The notes under the pieces: model-generated
The model's input: only the letters and a program-made list of their open reading frames with translations
Databases searched by the model: none
What the model was told of the DNA's origin: nothing
Assembly: GCA_046348545.1 (NCBI GenBank)
Contig: JAXMEB010000003.1
Location: forward strand, 682,001 to 746,000
Length of the DNA: 64,000 nt
Direction: 5' to 3'
Origin: JAXMEB01 sp046348545
GTDB lineage: Bacteria > Pseudomonadota > Gammaproteobacteria > Berkiellales > Berkiellaceae
Made by a program: the position numbers and the translations under genes
In this document: in pieces, positions 43,030 to 51,385 of the stretch
How positions within the stretch are numbered: position 1 is the stretch's first letter
Layout: each line of letters begins with the position of its first letter

Positions 43030-45672
43030 ATGAGTGATGATGATATTATATTAGTTTTTGTCGAGGAGGCTAAAGATTGTCTAGAAGTTATTTCTGATGG
43101 CATGGCGGTTTGGTCAGAAAACCTAGCAGATTATAAAACGATACGTGAAATTTTAGCTAACCTTCACACCATCAAAGGTGCCGCAAAATTAGTCCAGCAA
43201 TCTCAAATAAGCACAGCTGTTCATAGACTCGAAATGATTTTCAAATCCATTCAGGATATGAAAGTTGTGATTGGACTTAGTTTGCATGGAAAAATTCTTT
43301 TTGCTTTAGACTATGTTTTAACAATGGTCGAAGCTGTTGAGGAAAACAAAACACTCCCAGAAAATGAAAGTATAATTCAGAGCATTGAACAAGATGTTAA
43401 ATCATTAAGTGATACTGAAGAGATTCATCGTGAAGAAGTACTTGATGTATTTAGAAATGAAGCTGACGAAATTCTGGCGGCGCTTAGAGAAGATTTAAGC
43501 GAATGGGAGCAAAACGTTGAAGACACAAAATTTTTCAATTCAATGCATCGGCGGTTGCATACTTTAAAAGGCGGCGCACGGATGGCAGGTATTTTACCGT
43601 TAGGGGATTTTGCTCATACACTTGAAGAGATTATCGGAACGTATCAACATAGAGAAGAGCCTCCAGGAGAGGATTTTTTCGATTTGTTCAAAGCGGCCCT
43701 AGATGACATCGAAAATTATTTAAGATCCTTGTCTGGTCGCTCAGCTCCCATAGAACTAGATTTAAAAAGGTTAGAGAGATTCTTCCTCGAAAGCAGATCT
43801 GATATCCCATTAAAGACATCATCGATCAGTGTTTATAGGAGTGAGCTAGCTGATGAGGTAAACGGAGGTGTCCGGGTATCAAAAGACGCAGTTCGCCTTG
43901 AAGTGAATGTCCTCGAACAATTGTCCAATCTCGCTATTAGCGCTAATATTTCCTCGACTCATGTCAGTCAACAATTAGCGATGATTCGTAACATTATTCT
44001 GCGGTCTGATGCAATCTTAAATAATATATTAGACCATCTCAAAGATTATAAATTTGAGAATGTGATCAAAAACTCGATTTATAACATGCGTGCTCAGGAC
44101 GAAGAGTTTGACTTTATAGAATTAGATCGCTATTCAGTAGTCGAGAAAGCAATTCATCAGCTTGTCGATGAGCTGAGCTCTCTAATGTCAGATGAGGATT
44201 TTCTGATAAAAACGATATTTTCTTGTGAAAGTAGCATTCAAGAAAATCGAAAGGCGACCAAAAAGATCGAGGAGGTTCTAATTAGAACTAGGCTGATACC
44301 ATTCGAGAAGCTAAAGCCACGATTTGAAAGAATTGTTAGGCAGGTATCATTGGAGCTCAATAAAAGTGTAGAGTTAGAGTTTAGTCGAGTTGAAGGTGAA
44401 CTTGATAGAAATATTCTTGATAAGATAATGTCACCGATTGAGCATTTAATACGTAATTCGATCGATCATGGCATTGAAGATCCTGAATCGCGCCTGGCGT
44501 TAAATAAAAATCAGATCGGAAAAATACAACTTTCTTTACTCAGAAAAGGGCCTGAAGTTCTAATTGAGATGTGCGATGATGGACAAGGGCTTGATGCTGA
44601 AAAAATATATCATTCAGCTGTAAAGAAAGGATTAATACAAGAAGGCATTAATCTTTCGGAAAAAGAAATCATTAATCTTGTTATGACGCCTGGATTCAGC
44701 ACTAAAGAGAATGTAACGCAAATATCCGGTCGTGGCATTGGTATGGATGTTGTTAATTCAGAAATTAAAAAATTGGGCGGAAGTTTTCTGATTTCAAGTG
44801 AGAAAGGCAAAGGAGCTAAGTTTTCACTGAGAGTCCCTTTCACTTTGTCTTTAAATAAAGCGTTGATATTTTCATTAAGTGAAGTGGTTTATGCATTGCC
44901 ATTGTCAGCATTGGCGGCCGTCACAAGAATAGACAATTCAGAATTAGAGCAAATAGCAGGTCAAACTAATAGCACCATCACATATGCAGGACAGAAATTT
45001 AGATTTCTATCACTTGAAAAGGTATTTGGTAAATTAACAAGAAGGGAACATAACTCTGAACAAATGCCATTATTGCTGATTGGACATGAAAGAGGAGTTG
45101 CATTGCCCGTTGATAAGTTGATTGAGAGTAGAGAGATTATTGTTAAGTCAGCGGGGCCTCAGTTAAAGTATATTCAAGTCATTTCAGGAGCTACTTTATT
45201 AGAAGATGGTACTGTGGTACTGGTCCTTGACCCAACTATGTTGATACATCAAGTATATGAGCATAAACCAGTTAAAATTGAATTACAGAAACAATTTCTA
45301 GTTTTGCCGACTATTATGGTGGTTGATGACTCTCTAACCGTTCGAAAGGTGACCGAGGGTTTATTGAAACGCCATCAATACTCAGTAATCACCGCGTGTG
45401 ATGGTCTAGATGCGCTTCATAAAATGAAAGAACATAGGCCTGAGGTGATATTGCTTGATATAGAAATGCCCAATATGGATGGTTTTGAGTTATTACAAGC
45501 GATTAAGCAGGATGAATCTTTTAAAACGATCCCCGTCATCATGATTACATCACGTTCTGGCGAAAAGCATAAGAGGAAAGCACTTAGTCTAGGTGCGGAT
45601 CTTTATCTGACAAAGCCATTTAAGGAAAGTGAGTTAATTGAATCTATTGAGCAGATAGTAGGTTCACTATGA
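43030..45672 (+). CDS. chpA: ChpA-like hybrid CheA histidine kinase
   Basis: An 880-residue kinase. Hpt domains carry the phosphorylatable histidines H46 (LHTIKGAAK) and H177 (LHTLKGGAR). A dimerisation region, a HATPase domain (HLIRNSIDHGIEDPESR, CDDGQGLD, GFSTKENVTQISGRGIGMDVV) and a CheW-like domain (about 615-750) follow. The C-terminal receiver (762-878) has D810 in LLDIEMPNMDGF. Pseudomonas ChpA exceeds 2000 residues with up to eight transfer domains; here only two are kept. The output targets PilG/PilH are not in the window. Confidence 0.94.
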   Translation: MSDDDIILVFVEEAKDCLEVISDGMAVWSENLADYKTIREILANLHTIKGAAKLVQQSQISTAVHRLEMIFKSIQDMKVVIGLSLHGKILFALDYVLTMVEAVEENKTLPENESIIQSIEQDVKSLSDTEEIHREEVLDVFRNEADEILAALREDLSEWEQNVEDTKFFNSMHRRLHTLKGGARMAGILPLGDFAHTLEEIIGTYQHREEPPGEDFFDLFKAALDDIENYLRSLSGRSAPIELDLKRLERFFLESRSDIPLKTSSISVYRSELADEVNGGVRVSKDAVRLEVNVLEQLSNLAISANISSTHVSQQLAMIRNIILRSDAILNNILDHLKDYKFENVIKNSIYNMRAQDEEFDFIELDRYSVVEKAIHQLVDELSSLMSDEDFLIKTIFSCESSIQENRKATKKIEEVLIRTRLIPFEKLKPRFERIVRQVSLELNKSVELEFSRVEGELDRNILDKIMSPIEHLIRNSIDHGIEDPESRLALNKNQIGKIQLSLLRKGPEVLIEMCDDGQGLDAEKIYHSAVKKGLIQEGINLSEKEIINLVMTPGFSTKENVTQISGRGIGMDVVNSEIKKLGGSFLISSEKGKGAKFSLRVPFTLSLNKALIFSLSEVVYALPLSALAAVTRIDNSELEQIAGQTNSTITYAGQKFRFLSLEKVFGKLTRREHNSEQMPLLLIGHERGVALPVDKLIESREIIVKSAGPQLKYIQVISGATLLEDGTVVLVLDPTMLIHQVYEHKPVKIELQKQFLVLPTIMVVDDSLTVRKVTEGLLKRHQYSVITACDGLDALHKMKEHRPEVILLDIEMPNMDGFELLQAIKQDESFKTIPVIMITSRSGEKHKRKALSLGADLYLTKPFKESELIESIEQIVGSL

Positions 45673-46121
45673 TAGGAATGAACCCTAGAACAATTGATTG
45701 TGTTATATTTGAGTCGGCGAAAGTAAATTATATCTTGCCGAAAAATATCATAAAAGAGATTATTCCAATTGAAAAGACAGCTATTTTTCTCAAGCTAAAA
45801 GGACTGATTATCGGCCGTCAGAGATATCAGTCTGAGACCGTACCTATTATCAATCTACAATCTGATACTGATCTAAGCTTTTCTAACTTCTATCATAAGT
45901 TGTTAGTCCTGTATCTCATTCATCCCCAGCAAGCTTATACTATGTTTGCAGCTATTTTGATTGATAAAGATCCAACTTATGTTACGGTGAGTGAAGATGC
46001 GATTGTTAGTGTGGCGCAAGATAGAAAAGATTCTACTGGTATTCCAGTGATGGTTGGGTCTAAGAAGGCGATAATCCCAGATTTGAAATATTTAGTAGAA
46101 ACCTTGGCGAAAGAGATGTAA
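45669..46121 (+). CDS. Second CheW-like protein (ChpC-type)
   Basis: A 150-residue protein with a CheW-like beta fold: VNYILPKNIIKEIIPIEKTA, then LIIGRQRYQSETVPIINLQS and late IPDLKYLVETL. It overlaps chpA by four bases (ATGA), so it belongs to the operon. The Pil-Chp system in Pseudomonas also has two CheW proteins, PilI and ChpC. Sequence divergence is high, so the fold rather than the exact orthology is supported. Confidence 0.75.
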   Translation: MIGMNPRTIDCVIFESAKVNYILPKNIIKEIIPIEKTAIFLKLKGLIIGRQRYQSETVPIINLQSDTDLSFSNFYHKLLVLYLIHPQQAYTMFAAILIDKDPTYVTVSEDAIVSVAQDRKDSTGIPVMVGSKKAIIPDLKYLVETLAKEM

Positions 46122-46145
46122 TCTTTTTTATCGCAAACGCGAATA

Positions 46146-46240
46146 TATACTCTTCACAGCTGAATTTTCGGGGTTGCTTGTCGGTCCGTAGCTCGTAAGA
46201 GCGTAGGCAGGTACCCGAAAAATCATCTGTTGTGGGTATA
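46146..46240. repeat. Palindromic element variant P6 (95 bp)
   Basis: The outer arms of P1 are kept (CAGCTGAATTTTCGGGGTTG and CCCGAAAAATCATCTGTTGT), but the inside is a shorter hairpin built on TTGTCGGTCCGTAGCTCGTAAGAGCGTAGGCAGG. It lies between the convergent ends of the ChpC-like gene and rsmE and could act as a bidirectional terminator. Confidence 0.9.
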
Positions 46241-46313
46241 CCCATCACAGTGTTTCAGGGTTTGCTCATAAGAGCGTAGGGAGGTAAACGAAAGCTCATT
46301 CGTTATGGGTATA
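46237..46313. repeat. Decayed tandem copy P6b (77 bp)
   Basis: Shares the TATA end with P6 and repeats the same layout in degraded form: TATACCCATCACAG, TTTCAGGGTTTGCTCATAAG, AGCGTAGGGAGGTAAACGAAA, TTATGGGTATA. It ends exactly at the rsmE stop codon. Confidence 0.8.
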
Positions 46314-47036
46314 CTATAAATCGCCAAACTCGTATTGCAGAAGTGTGAGTGCCGCCATGCCAGCGGTTTCAGTTCTCAGAATTCTCGGACCAAGTTTGAG
46401 CGCTACAAATCCTTTTGATTTTGCAAGAGCGATTTCCTTTTCAGACAAGCCTGATTCTGGTCCAATGAGGACTCTAATTGCCGATGCTCTTTCTTTGATG
46501 GCACTGAGGGAGTTTGTTGACTCCGGATCAAGCACAATCGAAAGGCCTCGAAAGGGTTGAGCGATCCATTCTGCAATTGAGAGCGGGCTATTTAAACGAG
46601 GAATGGCCGTTCGGCCTGATTGCTCAGATGCGCTGATAAGGATATTTTCCCAATGCGTTCGTTTTCGGTCTGCCCTATCTTCTTTTAGTTTTATTTGGCA
46701 TTTTTCAGTCATGAGGGGGGTGATAGTGTGTACACCAAGTTCAGTTGCCTTTTGAAGGGTTAAGTCCATTCGATCGCCTCTTGAAAGTCCTTGCCCCAAC
46801 TCGATCAATAGACTTGATTCAGTCGTCTTTTCGATAAAGTGCTGAACTTTAATTTCAGCTGACTTTCCAGTGCTGATTAGCTCAGCTTCGTATTCACCAG
46901 GCTCTCCATTGAAGAGATAGACGACATTGCCTGCTTTTAGTCTGAGGACAGTCACAAGATGATGTGTGACTTCTCTCGACATAGTCAAAATTTGATTTAT
47001 CTCAATGGCTGTATTCGTGTATATTCGAGGTAACAT
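46314..47036 (-). CDS. rsmE: 16S rRNA (uracil-1498-N3) methyltransferase RsmE
   Basis: A 240-residue SPOUT methyltransferase. The N-terminal PUA-like domain has VTHHLVTVLRLKAGNVVYLFNG. The C-terminal knot has LIGPESGLSEKEIALAKSKG and LGPRILRTETAGMAAL, the SAM-binding trefoil loops. It methylates U1498 in 16S rRNA. It overlaps metF by 35 bases. Confidence 0.96.
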   Translation of the reverse strand: MLPRIYTNTAIEINQILTMSREVTHHLVTVLRLKAGNVVYLFNGEPGEYEAELISTGKSAEIKVQHFIEKTTESSLLIELGQGLSRGDRMDLTLQKATELGVHTITPLMTEKCQIKLKEDRADRKRTHWENILISASEQSGRTAIPRLNSPLSIAEWIAQPFRGLSIVLDPESTNSLSAIKERASAIRVLIGPESGLSEKEIALAKSKGFVALKLGPRILRTETAGMAALTLLQYEFGDL

Positions 47037-47874
47037 GATGAGCTATAAGTTTTAAATTTTGACAGATTTTAATGCTGGCTTTGTGCTGGTTCAAGGTATA
47101 AAAATGCAACCCGGGTGCCCCGCCTTGAATCAGTTCGTCACATAATCTGCTGACAACATCGACTCCAAAATCAAATAGTGCTTCGGAATTCTGTTCTAGA
47201 CATTCTAACTCTTTTCGGATCCAGCGCGGCAAATCTGCGCCACATCGGTCAGAGAATAAAGCTAAGCTACGATGATTCAAAATAGGCATAATCCCGGGCA
47301 CAATTGGGTTATGAATGCCTGCTTTCTGACAAATGTCGACAAAATGAAAGTAAGCTTCAGGATGATAGAAATATTGAGTAATCGCGGAATTTGCGCCGGC
47401 TTTGACTTTGCGGACAAAATTTTTGAAATCCGACTGTGCATTGAAGGCCTGAGGATGGTATTCAGGATAGCAAGCGACTTCAATACGAAAGGTGTTGCCA
47501 CTGATGACTCTAATATACTCTACCAATTCATTTGCATACTGGAACTCGCCCGGTGACATCATACCTGAGGGTAAGTCACCTCTTAGAGCAACCAGTCGCT
47601 TAACCCCGATGGTTTCATAGGCGTGTAAAATCTTTTTAATATTTTCTTTTGTAGCACCGATGCAAGATAAATGAGGTGCAACAGGTATGCCATGTTTTTC
47701 TAAGAGTAGCGCAACTGTTTCATAAGTCTTAGATTGGGTTGTTCCTCCGGCGCCAAAGGTAACGGAAAAAAATTTAGGGTTAAACTTCTTTAAGTGAGCC
47801 GCTGTTTCCAGTAGTTTAGCTTGACCCTGTTCAGTATGGGGTGGAAAAAATTCAAAGCTTAGAGAGAATGTCAT
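47002..47874 (-). CDS. metF: 5,10-methylenetetrahydrofolate reductase MetF
   Basis: A 290-residue flavoprotein barrel that makes 5-methyl-THF for methionine synthesis. LSFEFFPPHTEQGQ, VTFGAGGTTQ, PHLSCIGATKE, LVALRGDLP and VPGIMPILN are family motifs. The frame is open 19 codons further upstream, but the ATG at 47872-47874 is preceded by AGGAAG at correct spacing and fits the family start. It works with metK and ahcY next door in the methyl cycle. Confidence 0.96.
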   Translation of the reverse strand: MTFSLSFEFFPPHTEQGQAKLLETAAHLKKFNPKFFSVTFGAGGTTQSKTYETVALLLEKHGIPVAPHLSCIGATKENIKKILHAYETIGVKRLVALRGDLPSGMMSPGEFQYANELVEYIRVISGNTFRIEVACYPEYHPQAFNAQSDFKNFVRKVKAGANSAITQYFYHPEAYFHFVDICQKAGIHNPIVPGIMPILNHRSLALFSDRCGADLPRWIRKELECLEQNSEALFDFGVDVVSRLCDELIQGGAPGLHFYTLNQHKASIKICQNLKLIAHHVTSNIHEYSH

Positions 47875-47955
47875 ATGTGTGCTTCCTGCGTAGTCTTCTT
47901 GTTTTGTAGGGGCATCCTTTGGCAGTCGCACTGAAAGTTCTAAAGCTAGGCGTAT

Positions 47956-48075
47956 TTCCCCTCTCCCAATTGTGGGAGAGGGTGGCCCGTAGGGCCGGGT
48001 GAGGGTTTATTTAGACTTTGATCTAACCCTCATCCACCCTTTGGGCACCTTCTCCCGGCATCGGGAGAAGGGAAA
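47956..48075. repeat. 120-bp compound inverted repeat of the CCCTCTCCC/GGGTGAGGG type
   Basis: The outer arms TTTCCCCTCTCCC and GGGAGAAGGGAAA enclose CTCTCCCAATTGTGGGAGAG, GGGTGAGGG...CCCTCATCC and CTTCTCCCGGCATCGGGAGAAG hairpins. This is a dispersed repeat found in many proteobacteria. It lies between ahcY and metF on the minus strand and may affect read-through. Confidence 0.88.
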
Positions 48076-48102
48076 CCTCTGAAAGAGCTTAGTTTGAGTA
48101 CG

Positions 48103-48126
48103 ATTACCATTACCATTACCATTACC
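48103..48126. repeat. Hexamer tandem repeat (ATTACC x4)
   Basis: Four perfect ATTACC units lie just after the ahcY stop codon. A simple slippage-prone repeat with no apparent coding role. Confidence 0.9.
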
Positions 48127-48133
48127 ATGTTAC

Positions 48134-49444
48134 TTAATACCTGTAATAATCAGGTTTGTACGGTCCATTCACATTGAGACCTAAGTATTCAGCCTGTGCT
48201 TTTGTTAATTGTGTTAATTTGGCACCAATTTTCTCAAGATGAAGTCTTGCCACTTCTTCATCAAGATGTTTAGGTAGGCGATGTACATCAACGCTATATT
48301 GATCGGCACGTTGCCATAGTTCTATTTGAGCAAGCACTTGGTTGGTGAAAGAGTTTGACATGACAAAACTCGGATGACCTGTCGCACAACCTAAATTGAC
48401 CAGGCGCCCTTCAGCTAATAAAATAAGCCTTTTAGCGTCTGGGAAAATAATGTGATCAACTTGAGGTTTGATATTTTCCCATTGATACTGTCTCAAAGAA
48501 GCGGTATCAATTTCAGAATCAAAATGCCCAATATTCGCCAGAATGGTTTGATGTCGCATGCGCTTCATATGCTCATGAGTGACTACGTTGATGTTCCCAG
48601 TGGCGGTGACAAATATATTGCCTTGTGACGCGGCCTCATCCATCGTTACGACGCGATAGCCTTCCATCGCAGCCTGTAGTGCGCAGATAGGGTCGATCTC
48701 CGTGATCCAAACCGTAGCACCCAAAGAGCGAAATGCTTGCGCACACCCTTTACCTACATCTCCATATCCTAAGACAACACATATTTTACCGGCAATCATG
48801 ACATCAGTCGCACGCTTGATGCCATCTACCAGTGATTCTCTACAACCATATAGATTATCAAATTTAGATTTTGTAACGGAGTCATTCACATTAATCGCAG
48901 GTGTTTTTAAACGTCCTTGTGCTGCCATTTCATAAAGTCGATGTACTCCTGTAGTTGTTTCTTCAGAGAGACCTCTGATTTCAGCAAGAAGATTAGGGTA
49001 ACTGTCATAAATCAATTTTGTTAAGTCGCCACCATCATCAAGCAGTAAATTAGGATACCATCCATTAGGACCAGCAATCGTTTGCTCAATGCACCACCAG
49101 AATTCTTCATCAGTTTCACCTTTTTTAGCGAAGACGGGGATTCCTTTGGCCGCAATAGCTGCTGCAGCATGATCTTGTGTTGAAAAAATATTGCAAGAAG
49201 ACCAGCGAACCTCAGCGCCGAGCTCTATTAAGGTTTCAATGAGCACGGCGGTTTGAATCGTCATATGCAAACAACCGGCAATGCGAGCGCCTTTTAAGGG
49301 TTTAGAGTGCCCATATTTTTCGCGTAGTGCCATGAGACCAGGCATTTCAGTTTCAGCGATGGCAATTTCTTTTTGACCCCAATCAGCTAACGTGAGATCA
49401 GCAACCCAATGATCTTGCTGATGTTGGTTTTTAAGTGCTGGCAT
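48134..49444 (-). CDS. ahcY: S-adenosylhomocysteine hydrolase AhcY
   Basis: A 436-residue NAD-dependent enzyme that splits SAH to homocysteine and adenosine. NVNDSVTKSKFDNLYGCRES has the catalytic lysine region. GKICVVLGYGDVGKGCAQAF is the NAD loop, and the end NGPYKPDYYRY is the conserved C-terminus. Presence of AhcY implies the direct SAH route rather than the Pfs-LuxS route. Follows metK by 33 bases; I saw no SAH riboswitch upstream. Confidence 0.98.
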   Translation of the reverse strand: MPALKNQHQQDHWVADLTLADWGQKEIAIAETEMPGLMALREKYGHSKPLKGARIAGCLHMTIQTAVLIETLIELGAEVRWSSCNIFSTQDHAAAAIAAKGIPVFAKKGETDEEFWWCIEQTIAGPNGWYPNLLLDDGGDLTKLIYDSYPNLLAEIRGLSEETTTGVHRLYEMAAQGRLKTPAINVNDSVTKSKFDNLYGCRESLVDGIKRATDVMIAGKICVVLGYGDVGKGCAQAFRSLGATVWITEIDPICALQAAMEGYRVVTMDEAASQGNIFVTATGNINVVTHEHMKRMRHQTILANIGHFDSEIDTASLRQYQWENIKPQVDHIIFPDAKRLILLAEGRLVNLGCATGHPSFVMSNSFTNQVLAQIELWQRADQYSVDVHRLPKHLDEEVARLHLEKIGAKLTQLTKAQAEYLGLNVNGPYKPDYYRY

Positions 49445-49477
49445 TATTTCTCCTAAAATTATGAATTATTATTTAAG

Positions 49478-50638
49478 CTATCGTCCAATCGCGTCTCTTA
49501 ATTCAGAGACTTTGTCTAGTTTTTCCCAAGGTAAATCGAGATCATCTCGTCCAAAATGTCCATACGCGGCTGTGGGGAAATAGATAGGTCTAAGCAAGTT
49601 AAGCGTTTCGATCATCTTTTTAGGTCTTAAATCAAAATGGGCCCTGATCAGCTCACAAATACGGGCTTCTTCAAGTTTGCCAGTCCCAAATGTTTCAACA
49701 GAAATTGAAGTCGGCTGAGCCACGCCAATTGCGTAAGATACTTGTATTTCAAGCCTATCTGCGATACCTGCTGCGACTAAATTTTTAGCGATGTAACGAC
49801 CAAAGTATGCTGCTGATCGATCCACTTTCGAAGCATCTTTACCAGACATTGCACCGCCACCATGTCTTGCCATACCACCATAGGTGTCGACTATAATTTT
49901 ACGACCTGTTAATCCACAATCTCCTTGTGGACCACCAATGACAAAGCGCCCAGTTGGATTAATATGGAATTGAGTTTTAGAATTTAACCAATTGACGGGA
50001 ATGATGGGCTTGATAATTTCCTCCATCACGCCTTCTTTGAGTTCAGTTAATTCAACATCGGGGTGATGCTGAGTAGAGAGGACGATCGCTTCGACAGCAA
50101 CGGGTTTACCATTTTCATAACGAAGAGTCACTTGACTCTTTGCATCGGGTCGTAGCCATGGTAGACGTTTTGTCTTACGCATTTGTGATTGTTGTCTAAC
50201 AAGTCGATGTGCGTAATTAATCGGTGCAGGCATATACACATCTGTTTCATTTGTTGCATAGCCGAACATTAATCCTTGATCTCCGGCGCCTTGTTCATGA
50301 TCTTCTCTTTCATCAACGCCTTGCGCAATGTCAGCTGATTGTTTACCAATTGCGCTTAAAACAGCACAGGTATCTGCATCGAAGCCGATGTCATTAACGT
50401 AGCCAATTTGGCGAATGGTATTGCGCGCAATTTCTTCGATATCAACCCAAGCATGTGTGGTGATTTCGCCGCCAATGAGCACCATCCCTGTTTTAACATA
50501 TGTTTCACAGGCCACTCGCGCTTTAGGATCTTGTTCTAAGATAGCATCCAAAACAGCATCAGAGATTTGATCAGCGACTTTATCTGGATGACCTTCAGAT
50601 ACCGATTCTGAAGTAAAGAGATATGCCTTGTTGTTCAT
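49478..50638 (-). CDS. metK: S-adenosylmethionine synthetase MetK
   Basis: A 386-residue enzyme. FTSESVSEGHPDKVADQISDAV is the methionine/ATP site. GAGDQGLMFGYA and GGGAMSGKDASKVDRSAAY are the two family signatures. It makes SAM from methionine and ATP. First gene of the minus-strand set metK-ahcY-metF-rsmE, divergent from the redoxin gene. Confidence 0.98.
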   Translation of the reverse strand: MNNKAYLFTSESVSEGHPDKVADQISDAVLDAILEQDPKARVACETYVKTGMVLIGGEITTHAWVDIEEIARNTIRQIGYVNDIGFDADTCAVLSAIGKQSADIAQGVDEREDHEQGAGDQGLMFGYATNETDVYMPAPINYAHRLVRQQSQMRKTKRLPWLRPDAKSQVTLRYENGKPVAVEAIVLSTQHHPDVELTELKEGVMEEIIKPIIPVNWLNSKTQFHINPTGRFVIGGPQGDCGLTGRKIIVDTYGGMARHGGGAMSGKDASKVDRSAAYFGRYIAKNLVAAGIADRLEIQVSYAIGVAQPTSISVETFGTGKLEEARICELIRAHFDLRPKKMIETLNLLRPIYFPTAAYGHFGRDDLDLPWEKLDKVSELRDAIGR

Positions 50639-50749
50639 GATTTTCCTTCCTTGCTTTCAAGCTGACATAGGGGCAAAGGTTAACAGATTTGGGATATCTT
50701 TTGCTATCATTCAATAGATTTTCAAAAGTAACATAGTTGGAGATTCAAC

Positions 50750-51307
50750 ATGGCATTAATGCATACCCCAATTTGCGAATTTGGCGCCAAGGCGCCTAAC
50801 TTTAATTTACTTGGCGTGAACGGGAAAAAATGGTCACTTCAAGATTGCCGAGGTGATAAAGGGTTGTTGGTGATGTTTATTTGCAATCACTGCCCGTATG
50901 TTAAGGCGATTCAAAGCAGGCTTATAGAAGACGTATTAGCCCTGCACGCCTTGAGTATTGGTGTCGTTGCGATCAATGCAAATGATCCAACAGATTATGA
51001 GGAAGATAGCTATGAGAATATGCAGCTGATCGCAGAACGTCTGAAATATCCTTTCCCTTATCTCATAGATGAAACGCAATCTGTTGCAAAAGCCTATGGG
51101 GCGATCTGTACACCAGATTTCTTTGGGTATAATGCTGACTTAGAACTTCAATATCGAGGCCGTCTGGATGAAAGTGAGCGTACACCTTCCTCACCAGGGG
51201 CTCAGCGTGAGCTAGTTGAAGCTATGCGGCAAATTGCTCAAACAGGCCGAGGGCCAAAGGCCCAAATTCCTTCGATGGGTTGTTCGATCAAGTGGCGGGA
51301 AGAATGA
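50750..51307 (+). CDS. Thioredoxin-fold redoxin (AhpC/TSA-like)
   Basis: A 185-residue thioredoxin-fold protein. APNFNLLGVNGKKWSLQDC leads into VMFICNHCPYVKAI, a CxxC-like active site (CNHC), and IDETQSVAKAYGAICTPDFF follows, with cis-proline. It resembles the thiol-disulfide or peroxiredoxin-like 'redoxin' proteins with a CNHCPYVK motif. No signal peptide, so cytoplasmic. The partner is unknown. Confidence 0.85.
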   Translation: MALMHTPICEFGAKAPNFNLLGVNGKKWSLQDCRGDKGLLVMFICNHCPYVKAIQSRLIEDVLALHALSIGVVAINANDPTDYEEDSYENMQLIAERLKYPFPYLIDETQSVAKAYGAICTPDFFGYNADLELQYRGRLDESERTPSSPGAQRELVEAMRQIAQTGRGPKAQIPSMGCSIKWREE

Positions 51308-51385
51308 GATTTAAGGCCTGGACAGTGTTATAATGCCGGCTCCTCATCAACTTAACTTTGCAAGTTCGATAACTGGGAGCAAGTT

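Noticed and set aside
47956..48126. Regulatory leader specific to metF
   Set aside because: The sequence is a dispersed CCCTCTCCC-type repeat plus a hexamer tract, common in proteobacterial spacers; no specific regulatory motif is visible.
50639..50749. SAM or SAH riboswitch before metK/ahcY
   Set aside because: I looked for the conserved cores in the metK leader and the ahcY spacer and saw none.
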